Source: CBDDKS01 sp965230335 (GTDB taxonomy: Bacteria; Pseudomonadota; Gammaproteobacteria; Enterobacterales; Kangiellaceae). Taken from it: a DNA stretch of 64,000 nucleotides. Below the pieces are notes generated by a model that searched no databases, was not told the origin of the DNA, and worked only from the letters and a program-made list of their open reading frames with translations. The position numbers were made by a program, and so were the translations under genes. Numbering within the stretch: position 1 is the first letter of the stretch; every line of letters starts with the position of its first letter. Below are positions 25,690-34,760 of this stretch, one piece after another. The stretch spans positions 1,736,001-1,800,000 of the forward strand of contig CBDDKS010000006.1 of the NCBI GenBank assembly GCA_965230335.1. The letters run 5' to 3'.

Positions 25690-26433
25690 ATGCATACATC
25701 CATTCATCTGGGAGTGAATATTGACCATGTGGCAACAATACGTCAGGCACGAGGAACCACTTATCCAGAACCTGTGCAAGCGGCTTTAATTGCAGAACAA
25801 TCGGGTGCCGATGCCATTACTATTCATTTACGTGAAGATAGACGGCATATCATTGATAAAGATGTTGTGATGCTAAATGATGTGATACAAACGCGTATGA
25901 ATCTGGAAATAGCAGCCACAGACGAGATGGCTGATATTGCACAAAATATAAAGCCGCACTGTGTGTGTATTGTTCCTGAAAAGCGGGAGGAGTTAACAAC
26001 AGAAGGTGGTTTGGATATGCTTTCTTTGCAATATCAATTAGAACCTTTTTGTCGTCAACTGGCTCAATCGAAGATAGAGGTGTCTTTATTTATTGATCCC
26101 GATACCACACATATTGATGCAGCAAAGGCTTGTGGTGTGCCTACCATTGAATTACATACCGGAAGTTATGCTGATGCAAAGTGTAAAGAGGAACAAATGG
26201 CTGAGTTAGAGCGCATTCGAAAAGCTGCCGCCTATGCGCATCAGTTAGGTATTCAGGTGAATGCAGGACACGGATTACACTATCATAATGTGGGTCCTAT
26301 TGCGCAGATTCGTGAAATTCAAGAGTTAAATATCGGTCATTCCATTATTGCCCGGGCAGTATTTTCTGGATTATCCAGTGCTGTGGCTGATATGAAAATG
26401 TTGATGGTTGAAGCGCGCCAATGGCAATCTTAG
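25690..26433 (+). CDS. pdxJ: Pyridoxine 5'-phosphate synthase PdxJ
   Basis: Joins 1-deoxyxylulose-5-phosphate and 3-amino-2-oxopropyl phosphate in vitamin B6 synthesis. 247 residues with the family opening LGVNIDHVATIRQARGT, then AITIHLREDRRHI, a catalytic Glu in TIELHTGSYAD, and NAGHGLHYHNV. The start has AAAGG 8 bases upstream. It overlaps acpS by 13 bases, the same pair as in E. coli. Confidence 0.97.
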   Translation: MHTSIHLGVNIDHVATIRQARGTTYPEPVQAALIAEQSGADAITIHLREDRRHIIDKDVVMLNDVIQTRMNLEIAATDEMADIAQNIKPHCVCIVPEKREELTTEGGLDMLSLQYQLEPFCRQLAQSKIEVSLFIDPDTTHIDAAKACGVPTIELHTGSYADAKCKEEQMAELERIRKAAAYAHQLGIQVNAGHGLHYHNVGPIAQIREIQELNIGHSIIARAVFSGLSSAVADMKMLMVEARQWQS

Positions 26434-26801
26434 GTATTGGCACGGATATTTTGGATATTGACAGGGTTGCTGTTTGTCATCAGCGCTTTGCGACACGATT
26501 TTCTCAACGATTGCTCACAGAAAAAGAACAAGAGTCTACTGCCTTTCAACATCATCCGGTTCGTTTTTTGGCGAAACGTTTTGCTGTCAAAGAAGCCATT
26601 TTAAAAGCCATGGGTACGGGATTATCCCGAGGTATTCGTTTTATCGATATCGAAGTATTGAATCATGCCAATGGTCGCCCTTTTGTAGAATTATTTGGTC
26701 GAGCCAGGGACATAGCCGACGAACTTCAGATTGCACAGATTCATGTCAGCATCAGTGATGAAAAACAGTGGGTCGTTGCTTATGCTGTTGCGGAGCAATA
26801 A
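26421..26801 (+). CDS. acpS: Holo-[acyl-carrier-protein] synthase AcpS
   Basis: Attaches the phosphopantetheine arm of CoA to acyl carrier protein. 126 residues, with the metal-binding GIGTDILDIDRV and RFAVKEAILKAMGTG, plus HVSISDEK near the end. Translation is probably coupled to pdxJ by the 13-base overlap. No clear terminator follows. Confidence 0.96.
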   Translation: MAILGIGTDILDIDRVAVCHQRFATRFSQRLLTEKEQESTAFQHHPVRFLAKRFAVKEAILKAMGTGLSRGIRFIDIEVLNHANGRPFVELFGRARDIADELQIAQIHVSISDEKQWVVAYAVAEQ

Positions 26802-26984
26802 TAGTGTATTTTTTACAGGATAATTATGTACTCAGAATGTTAAGTGAGATAACCATAAAAAATACCATTTAAGGACGATATTTCTTGAGATGAAGGATTA
26901 CTCGTTGAACACTTTTTAACCAATCCACACTTTGGATAAAACACTTTTCCATTATTTTTTCATTGCACAGAAAAAAAATATAAA

Positions 26985-27031
26985 ACACAACATATAGCCC
27001 TTGATAAATCCAGAGGCACATTTTATAGTAG
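26985..27031 (+). promoter_or_regulatory. Two NrdR-type boxes upstream of nrdA
   Basis: Box 1 (26985-27000, acacaacatatagccc) and box 2 (27016-27031, gcacattttatagtag) match the 16-bp NrdR consensus acacWatatatWgtgt at about 12 and 11 positions. Their centres are 31 bp apart, the three-helical-turn spacing expected for NrdR. They bracket and overlap the promoter at 27001-27029. The remainder of the 386-bp gap after acpS is AT-rich, with nothing else I can assign. Confidence 0.65.
27001..27029 (+). promoter_or_regulatory. nrdAB promoter
   Basis: -35 TTGATA (27001-27006), 17-bp spacer, -10 TATAGT (27024-27029). The -35 lies directly after NrdR box 1 and the -10 lies inside box 2, so NrdR bound to both would block RNA polymerase. 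The leader to the start at 27188 is about 150 bases. Confidence 0.6.
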
Positions 27032-27187
27032 TCCCGGGTTCATTGATGTGAACCTTATCTAAAGCAAATTTCTTTTATCTCAACACAGATTGTTAACTAT
27101 TAATAACCCCAATAATAAGAAAGCATTACCCATTAATCGAATATTTTATTAATGACAGGTGCTTTTCCCCAACTTGCGGAGAGTGGT

Positions 27188-30160
27188 ATGCAAACAGAAG
27201 TTCTAGACCCCGAAGTATCCTCTGAAATGAGCGTGTCTCACGTTGGTTCTACCAATTTAGAGGTAACAGCACCTGGAAAATATCGAGTTATTCGGCGTAA
27301 TGGAACGATTACCAGTTTTGATAAAGAAAAAATTAAAGTGGCGATTACTAAAGCATTCTTGGCAGTGGAGGGTAGCACGGCTGCTGCTTCCGGGCGTATT
27401 CATGCCAGAGTGGATATGATCACAGAGAATGTAGTGAAAGGATTAATGCGTCATAAAGACGATGGCGGTACTTTCCATATTGAAAATATTCAGGATCAGG
27501 TTGAACTCAGTTTGATGCGGGCTGAAGAGTATCAGGTTGCCCGTTCCTATGTACTCTATCGTGAACAGCAAGCACAAAAGCGTGCTGAAGAACGGGCCAA
27601 GAAAAAAGATTCGTCCAAAGAGAAAACCAGTCTGCTTCAGGTGACTCTGGCCAATGGTTCGCAGACACCATTGGATATGAAACGTTTGCAAAAAGTGATC
27701 AGTGAAGCCTGCCAGGGATTAGACGATATTGATGAAAAAAGTATTCTGGATGAAACTTTACGAAATTTGTATGAAGGTATACCCGAGGGTGATGTGATTC
27801 CAGCAGCGGTGATGTGTTCACGCATCATGATCGAAAAAGAACCGAATTACAGTTATGTGGCTGCTCGTTTATTACTCGATAAAGCTCGTGCAGAAGCATT
27901 TACTTTCTTGAAAATCGGGTTAGAGTCGGCCACCCAACAACAAATGGGTGAATACTATACGGAATATTTTGATGCTTATATTAAACGGGCTGCAGAACTC
28001 GAACTGTTAGATGAAGAGCTCACTCGTTTCGACCTCAAACGTTTGGGGGATGCCTTAAAACCAGAACGCGATCATTTATTCACTTATTTAGGACTGCAAA
28101 CTTTATACGATCGTTATTTTATTCATCACGACGATACTCGTTTTGAATTACCACAAGCTTTCTTTATGCGTGTGGCAATGGGGTTAGCTATTAACGAAGT
28201 TGATCGTGAATCTCGAGCAATCGAATTTTATGAATTGTTATCTTCATTTGATTTTATGAGCAGTACACCGACATTATTTAACTCGGGTACATTACGTCCA
28301 CAATTGTCTTCTTGTTATTTAACAACTGTGCCTGATGATCTGGATGGTATTTTCTCGGCAATTAAAGATGATGCCCTCTTGTCAAAATTTGCTGGCGGTT
28401 TAGGGAATGATTGGACAAGAGTGCGAGGTATGGGTGCGCACATTAAAGGCACCAATGGTAAATCACAGGGTGTGATTCCCTTTCTAAAAGTGGCCAATGA
28501 TACCGCCGTTGCTGTAAATCAGGGAGGTAAGCGTAAAGGAGCTATGTGTGCTTATCTGGAAACCTGGCATTTAGATGTTGAAGAGTTTTTGGATCTTAGA
28601 AAAAATACTGGGGACGATCGTCGTCGTACGCACGATATGAATACCGCCAACTGGATTCCCGATCTGTTTATGCAACGTGTGAGTGAAGATGGCGACTGGA
28701 CTTTATTTTCTCCCGACGATGTGCCTGATTTGCATGAAGTCTATGGTCTTGAGTTTGCCAAACGCTATAAAGCTTACGAATCAAAAGTGGATAGTGGAGA
28801 AATAAAAACCTATCGACGCATTAAAGCCTCTGCCTTATGGCGAAAAATGTTGGGGATGCTATATGAAACAGGTCACCCCTGGATTACATTTAAAGATCCA
28901 TCTAATGTACGTTCACCGCAACAACATTGTGGTGTGGTGCACTCTTCCAACTTATGTACTGAAATTACATTAAACACATCGGATTCAGAAATTGCCGTGT
29001 GTAACCTGGGCTCTGTAAATCTGTCGCAACATATTGATAATGGCCAACTGGATCATAAAAAACTGGAAAAAACCATTACCACTGCCATGCGCATGTTAGA
29101 TAACGTGATTGACTATAACTACTATAGTGTACCGCAAGCCCGTCGTTCTAATTTACGTCATCGTCCAGTAGGACTGGGAATCATGGGTTTTCAGGATGCC
29201 CTCTATCAACTGAATATTCCTTATGCATCGGATGACGCCGTTAGCTTTGCGGATCGTTCCATGGAAGCTGTGAGTTATTATGCCACACAGGCTTCGAGTC
29301 AATTGGCCGAAGAGCGGGGTAGTTATCCAACGTATGAGGGTTCATTATGGAATCAGGGTATTTTACCGATTGATTCGCTGAAACTTCTGGCACAAGAACG
29401 TGGTAAATATTTGGCGGTTGATGACAGCCAAAGCCTCGATTGGGATAGCTTGCGAGAACGTGTACAGAATAATGGTATTCGTAATTCAAATTGTATGGCC
29501 ATTGCGCCAACGGCAACCATTTCCAATATCTGCGGTGTCTCACAATCGATAGAACCAACTTATCAGAACTTATTTGTTAAATCGAATTTATCGGGTGAGT
29601 TTACGGTGGTGAATCCTTATCTGGTTCAGGAACTCAAAAAGCGTGAGCTTTGGGATGACGTCATGGTTAACGATTTGAAATATTATGACGGTAGCTTGCA
29701 TGCCATTGATCGTGTACCGACAGAGCTCAAGCAATTGTATGCAACCGCTTTTGAAATTGATCCACGTTGGTTGGTTGAAGCCGCATCGCGTCGACAAAAA
29801 TGGATCGATCAAGGTCAGTCATTGAATTTATATATGTCAGAGCCTTCGGGTAAAAAAATGGATACTCTGTACAAACTGGCTTGGCTACGTGGATTAAAAA
29901 CCACTTATTATTTGCGTTCGATGGGTGCGACACATGTTGAAAAAAGTACGATGGATAATGAGCGTAGCAGTAAACTGAATGCGGTATCCTCTTCATTCAG
30001 CATACAAGCAGAGTCTGGTGATACGCTTGCTGATGTTGATACAACTAATGGACAAATGAATGGAGAGTATCATGCCTTTGATAGCATTGGACTGAACAAG
30101 GATGACGATGCACCAAAAGCCTGTTCAATACTTGATCCAGACTGTGAAGCCTGCCAGTAA
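27188..30160 (+). CDS. nrdA: Class Ia ribonucleotide reductase alpha subunit NrdA
   Basis: Reduces ribonucleoside diphosphates to deoxy forms, with NrdB supplying the radical. 990 residues from the ATG at 27188, which has GGAG 6 bases upstream; an ATG at 27152 has none. Two ATP-cone domains lie at the N-terminus (YRVIRRNGTITSFDKEKI... and VTLANGSQTPLDMKRL...), so allosteric overall activity control is expected, as in Pseudomonas-type NrdA. Active-site residues are C376, N588, C590 and E592, equivalent to E. coli C225, N437, C439 and E441, and C605. The C-terminal redox pair is CSILDPDCEACQ. NrdR-type boxes lie upstream. Confidence 0.97.
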   Translation: MQTEVLDPEVSSEMSVSHVGSTNLEVTAPGKYRVIRRNGTITSFDKEKIKVAITKAFLAVEGSTAAASGRIHARVDMITENVVKGLMRHKDDGGTFHIENIQDQVELSLMRAEEYQVARSYVLYREQQAQKRAEERAKKKDSSKEKTSLLQVTLANGSQTPLDMKRLQKVISEACQGLDDIDEKSILDETLRNLYEGIPEGDVIPAAVMCSRIMIEKEPNYSYVAARLLLDKARAEAFTFLKIGLESATQQQMGEYYTEYFDAYIKRAAELELLDEELTRFDLKRLGDALKPERDHLFTYLGLQTLYDRYFIHHDDTRFELPQAFFMRVAMGLAINEVDRESRAIEFYELLSSFDFMSSTPTLFNSGTLRPQLSSCYLTTVPDDLDGIFSAIKDDALLSKFAGGLGNDWTRVRGMGAHIKGTNGKSQGVIPFLKVANDTAVAVNQGGKRKGAMCAYLETWHLDVEEFLDLRKNTGDDRRRTHDMNTANWIPDLFMQRVSEDGDWTLFSPDDVPDLHEVYGLEFAKRYKAYESKVDSGEIKTYRRIKASALWRKMLGMLYETGHPWITFKDPSNVRSPQQHCGVVHSSNLCTEITLNTSDSEIAVCNLGSVNLSQHIDNGQLDHKKLEKTITTAMRMLDNVIDYNYYSVPQARRSNLRHRPVGLGIMGFQDALYQLNIPYASDDAVSFADRSMEAVSYYATQASSQLAEERGSYPTYEGSLWNQGILPIDSLKLLAQERGKYLAVDDSQSLDWDSLRERVQNNGIRNSNCMAIAPTATISNICGVSQSIEPTYQNLFVKSNLSGEFTVVNPYLVQELKKRELWDDVMVNDLKYYDGSLHAIDRVPTELKQLYATAFEIDPRWLVEAASRRQKWIDQGQSLNLYMSEPSGKKMDTLYKLAWLRGLKTTYYLRSMGATHVEKSTMDNERSSKLNAVSSSFSIQAESGDTLADVDTTNGQMNGEYHAFDSIGLNKDDDAPKACSILDPDCEACQ

Positions 30161-30242
30161 TTATTTTTGAAAAATACTAAACCATACATTAAAAACTAAA
30201 TCCATTGATTATGAATAACACAGAACTCGGGGAGATAACACA

Positions 30243-31586
30243 ATGAAAAATGATTGGGATGACCCATTGGGCGCATTAAACAATAGCTCATCACTCACAG
30301 GTACAACAACTTCAGGTGATTCAAATATTGATCCTGTAGTCGTTGATAGCACTTTAGAAAAAATGAAGCAAGAATCATCAGATGTAACCAATCCTGTTGC
30401 CAAAAATGAAACACCCGTGAAAAGTAATTTATCGCCACAAAACCAAACATCATCAATAAGCCATGAGACGTTAACAGCGGGTGATACTTTTGAAACCACT
30501 GTGCATGAGTCGGATGAAAATACGATAGCAGGTGGTGCAACGGGTTTAGAGAAAATAGAAATGGGTGCTGCCCGTATTCAGGTCGACGACAAAAAAATTA
30601 TTAACTGCCGTGCTGATCTGAATCAATTGGTACCTTTTAAATACGATTGGGCCTGGCAGAAATACTTGGATGGCTGTGCCAATCATTGGATGCCGCAAGA
30701 AATTAACATGACGGCCGATATTGCCCTATGGAAAAACACCGATGGCTTAACCGAAGACGAAAGAACCATTGTAAAACGTAACCTGGGCTTCTTTTCAACG
30801 GCTGATTCATTGGTAGCCAATAATCTGGTGTTAGCGGTGTATCGTCACATTACCAATCCAGAATGTCGACAATATTTATTACGTCAGGCATTTGAAGAAG
30901 CCATTCATACACATGCTTATCAATATTGTGTTGAGTCACTGGGTTTGGATGAAGCCGAAGTCTTTAATATGTATCGTGAGTTACCCAGTGTTGCAGCAAA
31001 AGCAGAATGGGCTTTACCTTTCACACAAAGCCTGGGTGATCCTGACTTCCACACAGGCACACCTGAAAATGATCAACGTTTATTACGTGACTTGATTGCT
31101 TTTTATGTCGTATTTGAAGGCATTTTCTTTTACGTCGGCTTTACACAGATTTTATCTATGGGACGTCGAAACAAACTCACTGGTGTTGCCGAACAGTTTC
31201 AATATATTTTGCGTGATGAATCCATGCATATGAATTTTGGTATCGATGTTATCAACCAGATTAAACTCGAAAACCCACATTTGTGGACAGAGCAATTCCA
31301 ACAAGACATGATTAAACTCATTAACGAAGGTGTCGCTTTAGAAATTCAATATGCCGTTGATACCATGCCACGAGGTGTATTGGGTTTAAATGCTCCTATG
31401 TTTGAAGAGTATGTAAAATTTATTGCCAACCGACGTTTTGCACAAATTGGCTTACCAACACAATATGCCAACGTATCAAACCCATTCCCTTGGATGTCAG
31501 AAGTACTTGATTTGAAAAAAGAGAAAAACTTTTTTGAAACACGAGTAACTGAATATCAAACGGGTGGTACTTTGAGTTGGGATTGA
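30243..31586 (+). CDS. nrdB: Class Ia ribonucleotide reductase beta subunit NrdB
   Basis: Diiron-tyrosyl radical subunit, 447 residues. The radical-site helix is FEEAIHTHAYQY: iron ligands E219 and H222 and radical Y226, equivalent to E. coli E115, H118 and Y122. RDESMHMNF supplies the later Glu and His ligands. About 105 N-terminal residues before ARIQVDDKKI are low-complexity Ser/Thr/Asp-rich and probably disordered; Pseudomonas-type NrdB also has such an extension. The C-terminal TGGTLSWD would dock into NrdA. GGGGAG precedes the start, and a strong terminator follows. Confidence 0.97.
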   Translation: MKNDWDDPLGALNNSSSLTGTTTSGDSNIDPVVVDSTLEKMKQESSDVTNPVAKNETPVKSNLSPQNQTSSISHETLTAGDTFETTVHESDENTIAGGATGLEKIEMGAARIQVDDKKIINCRADLNQLVPFKYDWAWQKYLDGCANHWMPQEINMTADIALWKNTDGLTEDERTIVKRNLGFFSTADSLVANNLVLAVYRHITNPECRQYLLRQAFEEAIHTHAYQYCVESLGLDEAEVFNMYRELPSVAAKAEWALPFTQSLGDPDFHTGTPENDQRLLRDLIAFYVVFEGIFFYVGFTQILSMGRRNKLTGVAEQFQYILRDESMHMNFGIDVINQIKLENPHLWTEQFQQDMIKLINEGVALEIQYAVDTMPRGVLGLNAPMFEEYVKFIANRRFAQIGLPTQYANVSNPFPWMSEVLDLKKEKNFFETRVTEYQTGGTLSWD

Positions 31587-31598
31587 TGTAAGAAAAAG

Positions 31599-31625
31599 CC
31601 ACCCAACGTTGTTGGGTGGTTTTTT
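31599..31625 (+). terminator. Intrinsic terminator after nrdB
   Basis: CCACCCAAC-GTT-GTTGGGTGG (perfect 9-bp stem, 3-base loop) followed by TTTTTT. It ends exactly where the long repeat copy A begins. Confidence 0.95.
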
Positions 31626-31768
31626 CAAGCAAACTGAGACCTAAAAGAATGACTCAGCTCTTAAATTATGATGCAGGACAAGTACCCTCCGTAGGAGTGT
31701 TTAGGGCGTTTTGCTGACTTTGCCGCTCTTGGAAAAGTCAGTCGCACATAGCGAAGCGGTGCGAAATA
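31626..31768. repeat. Long hairpin repeat, copy A (143 bp)
   Basis: Directly repeated at 34549-34690. The first 23 bases match at 22 positions, the middle 30 or so diverge, and the last 90 or so differ at only a few positions. Three hairpins follow each other: CTCC-gta-GGAG (31687-31697), TGACTTT...AAAGTCA (31715-31740) and TCGCAC...GTGCGA (31742-31764), then a T-rich flank. No open reading frame. With the nrdB terminator it fills much of the 306-bp gap before 31893. Confidence 0.85.
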
Positions 31769-31892
31769 GTTTCTTACTATAGAACTATAGTTATTGCTTA
31801 AGTTAAGAATAACAATTAAATATCCCTTTTCTATTTAAAATAAATAAAGTAAAATTTCATTACATTCAAAATGTAATTGGTAAATATGTGAT

Positions 31893-32558
31893 ATGAATAT
31901 TAAATTTGGTGTTATTTCTTTATTATTAATGAGTGCTTGTGCAACAACTGGGCGATTTTCTGGGAATATTTTTGATCCTTATGGTTACACTAAAAGTGAA
32001 TTTGACGCTATGACGATGACAGATAGCCAATGTTTTAATGATGTTTCTCTTGTTCACTTTGATTTTTATGATGCTTACAGTAAAGTTGAAAAGTTATCTC
32101 AATCTTCAGGAAGGTTAGAAGCTTATCTAAAAAATAAAAATATTAGTTTTGAAGAAGCAATAAACGACGATAAGGCTATGGAGCTAGCAATGGAAGATGA
32201 TAGGCGCATTGTTCAATTAGCAGCAAAAGAGATGGTGTCGAATGTTAAAGATCAGCCTCATGAAAATATGGTGAAAAAATATGGGGAGTTGTTAAATATA
32301 TACAAAAAATCAGATCCATTAGTACTAGAAAGTTATTTAGAATATTTATGTAATAAAAATAGAGCTGTTAAAAAAGAATTAAATCCCCTGGTGGAAAGTG
32401 TTTTAAAAAGTTGTGAAAACAAAATGTTAGAAGTTGAAAAAGAAGAAAAAAGTAGAAAGAGCGTTAATTCTATGGCTGATATTATAGAAAGAAAAATTTA
32501 TAAGAAAAAAAGAAATAGAGAGCTTACTTATGAATGTATTGAAGTAAAATTGAATTGA
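31893..32558 (+). CDS. Orphan lipoprotein
   Basis: 221 residues, no family recognised. The N-terminus FGVISLLLMSACATTG contains a lipobox (MSAC, Cys16). The mature part is strongly charged and predicted helical, with Lys/Glu-rich stretches, a few Cys (QCFND, YLCNKN, SCENK, YECIE) and no catalytic motif. Translation is more AT-biased (many aaa/aat/tta codons) than in flanking housekeeping genes. First gene of the cassette between the two 143-bp repeats. Confidence 0.6.
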   Translation: MNIKFGVISLLLMSACATTGRFSGNIFDPYGYTKSEFDAMTMTDSQCFNDVSLVHFDFYDAYSKVEKLSQSSGRLEAYLKNKNISFEEAINDDKAMELAMEDDRRIVQLAAKEMVSNVKDQPHENMVKKYGELLNIYKKSDPLVLESYLEYLCNKNRAVKKELNPLVESVLKSCENKMLEVEKEEKSRKSVNSMADIIERKIYKKKRNRELTYECIEVKLN

Positions 32559-32738
32559 TATAAAAAGAAATAATTTTTATATTTTTTGTATAAGAAAATG
32601 TGATGCCATAAACTTGAAGTAGGTTCGAGCCTTCAGAATCTAAAAACAAGCAACTATTTGTTTTTTTGTATTTTTCAAGTAAACTGGGAAAATATCTAAG
32701 TTAGAGTTCATTTATAACAATAAAAAGGGGGAATAGAA

Positions 32739-33533
32739 ATGTCTGAAAACAATCCTTATCAAGCACCTGAGGCGAGTCTTTCTCAGGAAAATCAACATCA
32801 TAACGCAGATTTTGAGTTAACGGGACCTAAGTCAGTTAAGATTGGGCGAGGTTGGGCATGGTTGACCGAAGGTTTTGGTCACTTCAAGAAAAACCCACTT
32901 GCCTGGATTTTAGTAATAGTTATTTATTTTGTTATATCTCTGATGGCAGGAATTATTCCTGTAATTGGGCAGTTGGCACTAGCATTATTAACTTTTGTTT
33001 GGGCAGGAGGGTTTATGTTAGGTTGTAGGGCGCAAACGGAAGGCAAAGATTTTCAGGTAACTCATCTTTTTTCTGGATTTTCGAATAACACTGGCCAATT
33101 AGTTTTATTGTCGTTGATTTACCTTATTGCTGTTATAGCCATTTTTGCAATAGCGATGGGCCCTATGTTTTCAATGTTTATAAAAATATCCACTTCCTCT
33201 CCTTTTGCTGATCCTGCTGAATTTATGCAAGGTGTTGATATGATGCAGTTTGCTTTGTCAATGTTGATTGCTTCATCATTAGCGATACCATTATTAATGC
33301 TTTTTTGGTTTGCGCCTGCCTTAATGGTTATCAATAAAGTGCCACTATTTCAGGCGATGAAATTAAGCTTTATGGGGTGTATAAAAAATATTCTGCCATT
33401 TTTATGGTATGGTTTAATTTGTTTTGTTTTACTGATTATTGCCATTATCTCATTTGGTTTGGGTTTGTTGATTTTAATTCCTATGTTAATTGCATCTATT
33501 TATACTTCATATAGGGATATTTTTATTAATTAA
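32739..33533 (+). CDS. BPSS1780-like multi-pass membrane protein
   Basis: 264 residues with about five membrane helices. The opening MSENNPYQAPEASL is the NPYxAP-type tag seen at the start of many bacterial membrane proteins. GRGWAWLTEGFGHFKKNPLAWI, IPVIGQLALALLTFVWAGGFMLGCRAQTEGKDF and LFSGFSNN match the pattern of BPSS1780-family proteins of unknown function. GGGG lies 8-10 bases before the ATG. The next gene starts with a related tag. It lies inside the repeat-bracketed cassette. Confidence 0.7.
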   Translation: MSENNPYQAPEASLSQENQHHNADFELTGPKSVKIGRGWAWLTEGFGHFKKNPLAWILVIVIYFVISLMAGIIPVIGQLALALLTFVWAGGFMLGCRAQTEGKDFQVTHLFSGFSNNTGQLVLLSLIYLIAVIAIFAIAMGPMFSMFIKISTSSPFADPAEFMQGVDMMQFALSMLIASSLAIPLLMLFWFAPALMVINKVPLFQAMKLSFMGCIKNILPFLWYGLICFVLLIIAIISFGLGLLILIPMLIASIYTSYRDIFIN

Positions 33534-33589
33534 TTTTAAAGTGAAACATATCAACTGATAAATACTTAAGATAAAAAATAAGGTATACA

Positions 33590-33991
33590 ATGTCTGAAAA
33601 TAATCTTTATGCTACGCCTGAATCTGATATTCAGGTTCGAGAAGATAGTCCTGAAGCAAAAGAACGTATGGAAAAAATGGCTTTTGGTCAAAAGTTAGTT
33701 ATTTATGCGGTTCTTTTGTATTTCTTATCAGCGTTCTTACGTTTTGTTTTAGGTCCCTTTACTCTAATTTTATTAATTGTATCTTTAATAGTATCTCTTG
33801 TTGGTTTATACAAAGTATTGGCGGTTAGTCAAGGTCATATTGCTTTAAAGGTTATTTCATTTTTATTCTTGTTTGTTCCTCTTATTAATATATTTGTACT
33901 TCTCAGTATTAATAGGCGTGCCACAAAATCTCTTCGTGAGGCTGGATATAAGGTAGGCTTTATGGGAGCTTCCAAAATAAAAAGTACTTAA
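33590..33991 (+). CDS. Small membrane protein with MSENNxY tag
   Basis: 133 residues, about three membrane helices (VIYAVLLYFLSAFLRFVLG, FTLILLIVSLIVSLVGLY, VISFLFLFVPLINIFVLLSI) and a basic C-terminal tail (RRATKSLREAGYKVG). The first 13 residues, MSENNLYATPESD, echo those of the preceding gene, also at DNA level, suggesting shared ancestry of the N-terminus or common targeting. Function unknown. It lies 56 bp after the BPSS1780-like gene and is probably co-transcribed with it. Confidence 0.6.
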   Translation: MSENNLYATPESDIQVREDSPEAKERMEKMAFGQKLVIYAVLLYFLSAFLRFVLGPFTLILLIVSLIVSLVGLYKVLAVSQGHIALKVISFLFLFVPLINIFVLLSINRRATKSLREAGYKVGFMGASKIKST

Positions 33992-34182
33992 CAAGTTGTT
34001 TAATTTTTTGGGGTAAAAAAACATCAGAAAAAAATTAGTTTGTCGGTTGGCATCAAGATAAAATATAGTACTTAATCAAAAAAACTGTCATTACTTGAGA
34101 TTTTTGGAGTCACTCTGTACAATGCAATATCGTTATTGCAAGAAAATATCATTTTATTTAATCTCTATTTAAAGGAGCAGAT

Positions 34183-34494
34183 ATGAAACCTTATAAAAAC
34201 ATAACATCAAAAAATCTTGGCATATTATTATTCATAGCAAGAGCGTTGATTATATTGGGAGCCATATTGCCAATACTATTAATACCACTTTCATATGTTT
34301 ATTTTATTGGTGCGCCGGGGTTATTTTCTGTAACTTCATTTTATATCTCATTTCTTCCTGTAACAATATTTGTTGTTTCTTTATTAATTAGTCTTTTTAT
34401 TATTTCTGGTATCCTAGCGGCTATAGTTTCTTTTGAAGAAAATTATCGTAGAAGAACAGAAGCCTATATTCAAAATCTTGATAATAAAATTTAA
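34183..34494 (+). CDS. Small two-helix membrane protein
   Basis: 103 residues with two or three hydrophobic segments (ILLFIARALIILGAILPILLIPLSYVYF and TIFVVSLLISLFIISGILAAIVSF) and a short charged tail. AAAGGAG lies 7 bases before the ATG, supporting real translation. No family recognised. Last gene of the repeat-bracketed cassette, with a terminator directly after. Confidence 0.6.
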   Translation: MKPYKNITSKNLGILLFIARALIILGAILPILLIPLSYVYFIGAPGLFSVTSFYISFLPVTIFVVSLLISLFIISGILAAIVSFEENYRRRTEAYIQNLDNKI

Positions 34495-34513
34495 TCCTTT
34501 ATTTAAAAGTATT

Positions 34514-34545
34514 CAGGTTTTTCTCCTTGAAGACCTGTCTTTTTA
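34514..34545 (+). terminator. Intrinsic terminator at the cassette end
   Basis: CAGGTTTTT pairs with GAAGACCTG (two G-U pairs) across CTCCTT, followed by TCTTTTTA. It lies immediately before repeat copy B, just as the nrdB terminator lies before copy A. Confidence 0.75.
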
Positions 34546-34548
34546 TTT

Positions 34549-34690
34549 CAAGCAAACTGAGACTTAAAAGAAGTACTTTGTAGTTTAATGAGTATCGGGA
34601 GCAAGTACCCTCCGTAGGAGTATTTAGGGCGTTTTGCTGACTTTACCGCTCTTGGAAAAGTCAGTCGCACACAGCGAAGCGGTGCGAAAA
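34549..34690. repeat. Long hairpin repeat, copy B (142 bp)
   Basis: Direct copy of 31626-31768 with the same three hairpins (CTCC/GGAG, TGACTTT/AAAGTCA, TCGCAC/GTGCGA) and a T-rich right flank (ggtttttattttt). Bases that differ fall mainly in loops or in the divergent middle. It is part of a 585-bp gap before the msh operon. Confidence 0.85.
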
Positions 34691-34760
34691 GGTTTTTATT
34701 TTTATATTTTGAATATCATATGGCTTAATTCTTACTCTTTAAATTCAATGAGAGCATAGC

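Noticed and set aside
31626..34690. Integrated prophage or integron cassette
   Set aside because: No integrase, no attachment-site tRNA at the ends and no phage genes; the repeats do not resemble attC sites.
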